Assembly (NCBI GenBank): GCA_021166815.1 | Contig: JAJPEO010000023.1 | Location: forward strand, 1 to 18,214 | Direction: 5' to 3' | Length of the DNA: 18,214 bases | DNA from: Nocardioides sp. | Lineage (GTDB): Bacteria > Actinomycetota > Actinomycetes > Propionibacteriales > Nocardioidaceae | Notes under the pieces: generated by a model | The model's input: the letters and a program-made list of their open reading frames with translations, nothing else | Told to the model about the DNA's origin: nothing | Databases searched by the model: none | Shown here: piece by piece, positions 13,307 to 18,214 of the stretch | Position numbering within the stretch: the first letter of the stretch is position 1 | Layout: each line of letters starts with the position of its first letter | Translations under genes and position numbers: made by a program

Positions 13307-14284
13307 ATGGATCTGTCATCCCTCGTTTCTGTCTTCACGTGGACGCCGGAGCTCGACCGGCTCTACCGCAGGCTGATCCCCGGCACCGGGCGCACGGTCG
13401 TCGAGGTGGCGGAGGCGCTCCGCATCGCTCCCGACGACCTGCGCGAGCAGATGGCGACGCTGGTGGAGCGCGGCCTCGTCGAGGTCGACGAGGCGGACGT
13501 CCTGACGGTGGCGGAGCCGGGCGCGGCCGTCACCCACATGATCTCGGCCCAGGGCGCGTTGATGAGCGCGATGAGCGACCAGCTCAGGCTGATCACCTCG
13601 ACCCTCCCCGCGCTCCTCGACGCGGGACCGTACGCCGCGCGCCACGAGTCCGACCGCGTCGCCGGCGAGGTGGTCGACGGCACCGATCCGGCCAGCCTGC
13701 TCACCGAGTGGGTGCGCACCTCCACGGGCAGCATCAGCATCCTGCGGCCGGGCCGCGCCGAGATCCCCGGTGAGTCCGCGCTGATGCAGGCGGTGGACGA
13801 GGCGATCGCGCAGGGGCGCGTGGTCCGCAGCGTCCACGAGACGTCTGTCCTCGCTGAGCTGCCCGGCATGCTCGAGGAGCGGGCCGCCAAGGGCGAACAG
13901 GTGCGCGTGGTGCCGCACGTCCTGACGCGTATGGCCATCGTGGGGGACTGGCGGGTCCTGGTCCCCGAGCCCCTCGGCGTGGGCTCGGCGCGCCGCGTGG
14001 TGCTGCGCCAGCCCGCGGTGGTCCAGGTGTGCCAGGCCTGGTTCGACCTGCTGTGGCAGCGGGCCACCCCGGTGCGCGACCCCCGCGCCGCCCAGGACCG
14101 CCGCCAGCGGCGCTCGCTGCTGCTCACCCAGCTCGCCAACGGGGTCAAGGACGAGCAGATCGCCCGCAACCTCGACGTGAGCCTGCGGACCGTACGCCGC
14201 GCCGTGGCGGAGCTCCTCGACGAGCTCGGGGTGGAGACGCGGTTCCAGGCCGGCGTGGAGGCCGCCCGCCGGGGCTGGCTGTGA
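13307..14284 (+). CDS. Transcriptional regulator with N-terminal winged HTH and C-terminal LuxR-like HTH
   Basis: The product is 325 aa with no signal peptide. Residues 15-65 look like a TrmB/MarR-type winged helix (R-L-I-P-G-T-G-R-T-V-V-E-V-A-E-A-L-R-I, then L-V-E-R-G-L-V-E-V-D). The middle (about 75-255) resembles the sensor region of TrmB-like proteins (R-V-V-R-S-V-H-E-T-S, Q-V-R-V-V-P-H-V-L-T-R-M-A-I-V-G-D). Residues 270-322 form a second, LuxR-like HTH (Q-L-A-N-G-V-K-D-E-Q-I-A-R-N-L-D-V-S-L-R-T-V-R-R). This plan is frequent in Streptomyces and Nocardioides, usually annotated LuxR-family, with ligands mostly unknown. It diverges from lysS across 193 bp containing a 14-bp dyad, and converges with the lipid kinase gene at 9 bp. 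Control of lysS or of itself through the dyad is conceivable; the regulated process is not indicated. Confidence 0.85.
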   Translation: MDLSSLVSVFTWTPELDRLYRRLIPGTGRTVVEVAEALRIAPDDLREQMATLVERGLVEVDEADVLTVAEPGAAVTHMISAQGALMSAMSDQLRLITSTLPALLDAGPYAARHESDRVAGEVVDGTDPASLLTEWVRTSTGSISILRPGRAEIPGESALMQAVDEAIAQGRVVRSVHETSVLAELPGMLEERAAKGEQVRVVPHVLTRMAIVGDWRVLVPEPLGVGSARRVVLRQPAVVQVCQAWFDLLWQRATPVRDPRAAQDRRQRRSLLLTQLANGVKDEQIARNLDVSLRTVRRAVAELLDELGVETRFQAGVEAARRGWL

Positions 14285-14293
14285 GGGCCCGGT

Positions 14294-15208
14294 TCAGCGG
14301 GGCAGGATCATCTGGTAGGCCGCCGGCTCCAGGCGCCACGTGCGGGTGCGCTCGGGTCCGGCGATCTCGCCGTCGGCCGACAGCCAGAAGTCCTCGCCAC
14401 TGACCGACACCGTCCGCCCGCGCAGCGACACCACGTCGTCGCGCTCCTCGTGCTCGCCGGAGCGCAGCTTCACGACGTAGCCGATCTTGGAGAGCGGGCC
14501 GACGGCGCGGCTGATCATCACGTCGAGCAGGCCGTCCTCGGGGTCGGCGTCGGGGTTGAGCTCGGTGCCGCCACCGACGTTGCCGCCGTTGCCGATCGCG
14601 ACCTGGAGGACCGGGCGGTCGAGGTCGTTGACGACCTCGCCGTCGACCTCCACGCGCAGCCGCCAGCTCGGCGGGTGGAACGCCGACATCAGCGCGCCGA
14701 CGGGGTAGCCCAGCTTGCCGAGGTTGACCTTGCCGACCCCGACGGACCCCAGTCGCGTCTTCCACGTCGCGGCCTTGCGGCTGGCCTGGGCGCCCAGGCC
14801 CACGTGGACGTTGTTGACGACGATGGAGCCGGTGTCGTCGACGATCAGGTCGACCGGCCGTACCGTGCCCTCGAGGACCACCTTCGCGGCCTCCTCGATG
14901 TCGAGGGGGATGTCGTTGCCGCGGGCGAAGTCGTTGCCGGTGCCCATCGGCAGCAGGGCCAACGTGGCGTCCTTGAGCTCGTTGCGTCGGTGCAGCGCGG
15001 CGATCACCGCATGGAGGCTGCCGTCGCCGCCGGCCACGACGATCACGCGGCTGCCGGCGCGGTGCAGCACGCCGTCGAGCTCGCCGGGGTTGGACGTCTC
15101 GGCAACCTCGACGGAGGCGCCGGTGTGGAGGATCGCCAGGGCGGCCTCGAGCGCTTCCTGGTCGGCCGTGCCGGCATCGGCGTTGGTGATGACGAGCATC
15201 GGGTTCAC
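14294..15208 (-). CDS. Diacylglycerol kinase family lipid kinase
   Basis: This 304-aa protein has the DAGK catalytic fold (YegS/DgkB/LCB5 group). Key motifs are the nucleotide-binding G-G-D-G-S at 60-64 in V-V-A-G-G-D-G-S, G-T-G-N-D-F-A-R at 89-96, the glycine-rich G-N-G-G-N-V-G-G-G (206-214) followed by D-P-E-D-G-L-L-D-V (222-230), and the late D-G-E at 279-281. It should phosphorylate a lipid hydroxyl, most likely diacylglycerol to phosphatidate, at the membrane face; the exact lipid is not determined. No membrane helix is present, so it binds peripherally. I start it at GTG 15208 because TACTGT lies 6 nt upstream, matching the other leaderless genes; ATG 15199 would shorten it by three residues. 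It diverges from purA with a 145-bp shared region. Confidence 0.9.
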   Translation of the reverse strand: MNPMLVITNADAGTADQEALEAALAILHTGASVEVAETSNPGELDGVLHRAGSRVIVVAGGDGSLHAVIAALHRRNELKDATLALLPMGTGNDFARGNDIPLDIEEAAKVVLEGTVRPVDLIVDDTGSIVVNNVHVGLGAQASRKAATWKTRLGSVGVGKVNLGKLGYPVGALMSAFHPPSWRLRVEVDGEVVNDLDRPVLQVAIGNGGNVGGGTELNPDADPEDGLLDVMISRAVGPLSKIGYVVKLRSGEHEERDDVVSLRGRTVSVSGEDFWLSADGEIAGPERTRTWRLEPAAYQMILPR

Positions 15209-15214
15209 GCCCGG

Positions 15215-15220
15215 ACAGTA
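15215..15220 (-). promoter_or_regulatory. -10 box TACTGT, leaderless GTG start of the lipid kinase
   Basis: TACTGT on the minus strand ends 6 nt before GTG 15208 and 15 nt before ATG 15199. The 6-nt gap matches other genes in the window, so this box decides the start in favour of GTG. Confidence 0.5.
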
Positions 15221-15279
15221 GCCCACCCACCCGTGTCCCGGTGCCTTCCGACGGATGAGCACCACCCGTTGCGGTGCGG

Positions 15280-15285
15280 TAGCGT
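15280..15285 (+). promoter_or_regulatory. -10 box TAGCGT of purA
   Basis: TAGCGT predicts transcription from about 15292, giving a leader of about 60 nt that begins almost at the base of the 15297 hairpin. No good -35 box is visible at 17 bp. Confidence 0.45.
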
Positions 15286-15287
15286 GA

Positions 15288-18003
<2,716 letters not shown>

Positions 18004-18010
18004 GGGGGGG

Positions 18011-18016
18011 AGTGTG
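18011..18016 (-). promoter_or_regulatory. Possible -10 box CACACT of the lipoprotein gene
   Basis: CACACT on the minus strand ends 7 nt before ATG 18003, with seven C residues between. It keeps A2 and T6 of TANNNT but not T1. The absence of any Shine-Dalgarno supports a leaderless start. Confidence 0.35.
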
Positions 18017-18061
18017 CCAGTGCCGGGCGTGACCAGTGGGCGAGACGATGAGGATCGTTTC

Positions 18062-18091
18062 CGGACAGGTGTCCAGCCAGCGCCCTAGCCT
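18062..18091 (+). promoter_or_regulatory. Promoter and possible operator of the short-chain dehydrogenase
   Basis: The -10 box TAGCCT (18086-18091) ends 7 nt before ATG 18099. CGGACA (18062-18067), sharing GACA with the -35 consensus, lies 18 nt upstream of it. The inverted repeat GGACA-GG-TGTCC (18063-18074) covers that -35 region, where a repressor could block polymerase. Confidence 0.5.
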
Positions 18092-18098
18092 GCGAGGC

Positions 18099-18214
18099 AT
18101 GGCTCTGCGACGCGCTCCCCGTGACCTGACCGGCCTGGTCGTCCTGCTCACCGGAGGGGCCCAGGGCATCGGCCGGGAGACCGCGCGGCGGCTCGCGGCC
18201 GCCGGCGCCCGGGT
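18099..18214 (+). CDS. Short-chain dehydrogenase/reductase, N-terminal part (runs off the window)
   Basis: Thirty-eight complete codons are visible. After a short basic start (M-A-L-R-R-A-P-R-D-L) comes a hydrophobic beta strand (L-V-V-L-L-T-G-G) and the classical SDR cofactor motif T-G-G-A-Q-G-I-G at about 18-25, followed by R-E-T-A-R-R-L-A-A-A-G-A-R-V. This is the first beta-alpha-beta unit of a Rossmann fold binding NAD(H) or NADP(H). The substrate cannot be told without the rest of the gene, including the Ser-Tyr-Lys site. ATG 18099 follows TAGCCT by 7 nt, with no Shine-Dalgarno. Confidence 0.85.
   Translation, partial: MALRRAPRDLTGLVVLLTGGAQGIGRETARRLAAAGAR

Overview
The window comes from a high-GC actinomycete. 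The most likely source is Nocardioidaceae (Nocardioides-like). This is inferred from the very high GC codon usage, a class I (archaeal-type) lysyl-tRNA synthetase, the actinobacterial DUF3151 family, LuxR/LAL regulators, and many start codons lying 6-7 nt after a TANNNT -10 box, as expected for leaderless mRNAs. From memory, fba, a DUF3151 gene, purA and a SpoU-type methyltransferase also lie near each other in mycobacteria, so this looks like a conserved chromosomal neighbourhood with lineage-specific secreted and regulatory genes inserted.

Layout. (1) 1-1645: the first codons of a probable leftward gene, then a secreted collagen-like protein (25 Gly-X-Y triplets, five 18-bp tandem repeats) coupled to a SpoU/TrmH rRNA/tRNA 2'-O-methyltransferase. 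(2) 1677-5169: a regulatory patch with an orphan LuxR-type HTH protein (leftward), a divergent 168-aa HTH protein and an 822-aa LAL-type (ATPase plus LuxR) regulator. (3) 5176-6444 (leftward): a secreted protein with four Ig-like repeats. (4) 6658-9979 (rightward): class II fructose-bisphosphate aldolase, a 52-nt hairpin, L-2-hydroxyglutarate oxidase LhgO, a hotdog thioesterase and a four-helix membrane protein. (5) 9981-11400: DUF3151, divergent from a secreted phospholipase A2 fused to a crystallin/I36-like domain. (6) 11407-14284: class I lysyl-tRNA synthetase, divergent from a two-HTH regulator. (7) 14294-16640: a diacylglycerol-kinase-family lipid kinase, divergent from purA, whose short leader carries a terminator-like hairpin. 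(8) 16633-18003: a leftward lipoprotein of unknown function. (9) 18099-end: the start of a short-chain dehydrogenase.

The genes are mostly independent units that alternate in direction. Divergent pairs share short promoter regions with leaderless starts, and five of six convergent pairs have TGA stops within 9 bp of each other or overlapping. I see no phage, IS, CRISPR, tRNA, rRNA or recognisable defence system. The window is mainly core chromosome. Its less routine content is the RNA/DNA structures (purA leader, fba-lhgO hairpin, lysS intergenic dyad, stop-stop palindromes) and the two modular secreted proteins. No gene-free stretch exceeds 300 bases; the longest are 6445-6657 and 13114-13306, and both are annotated below.
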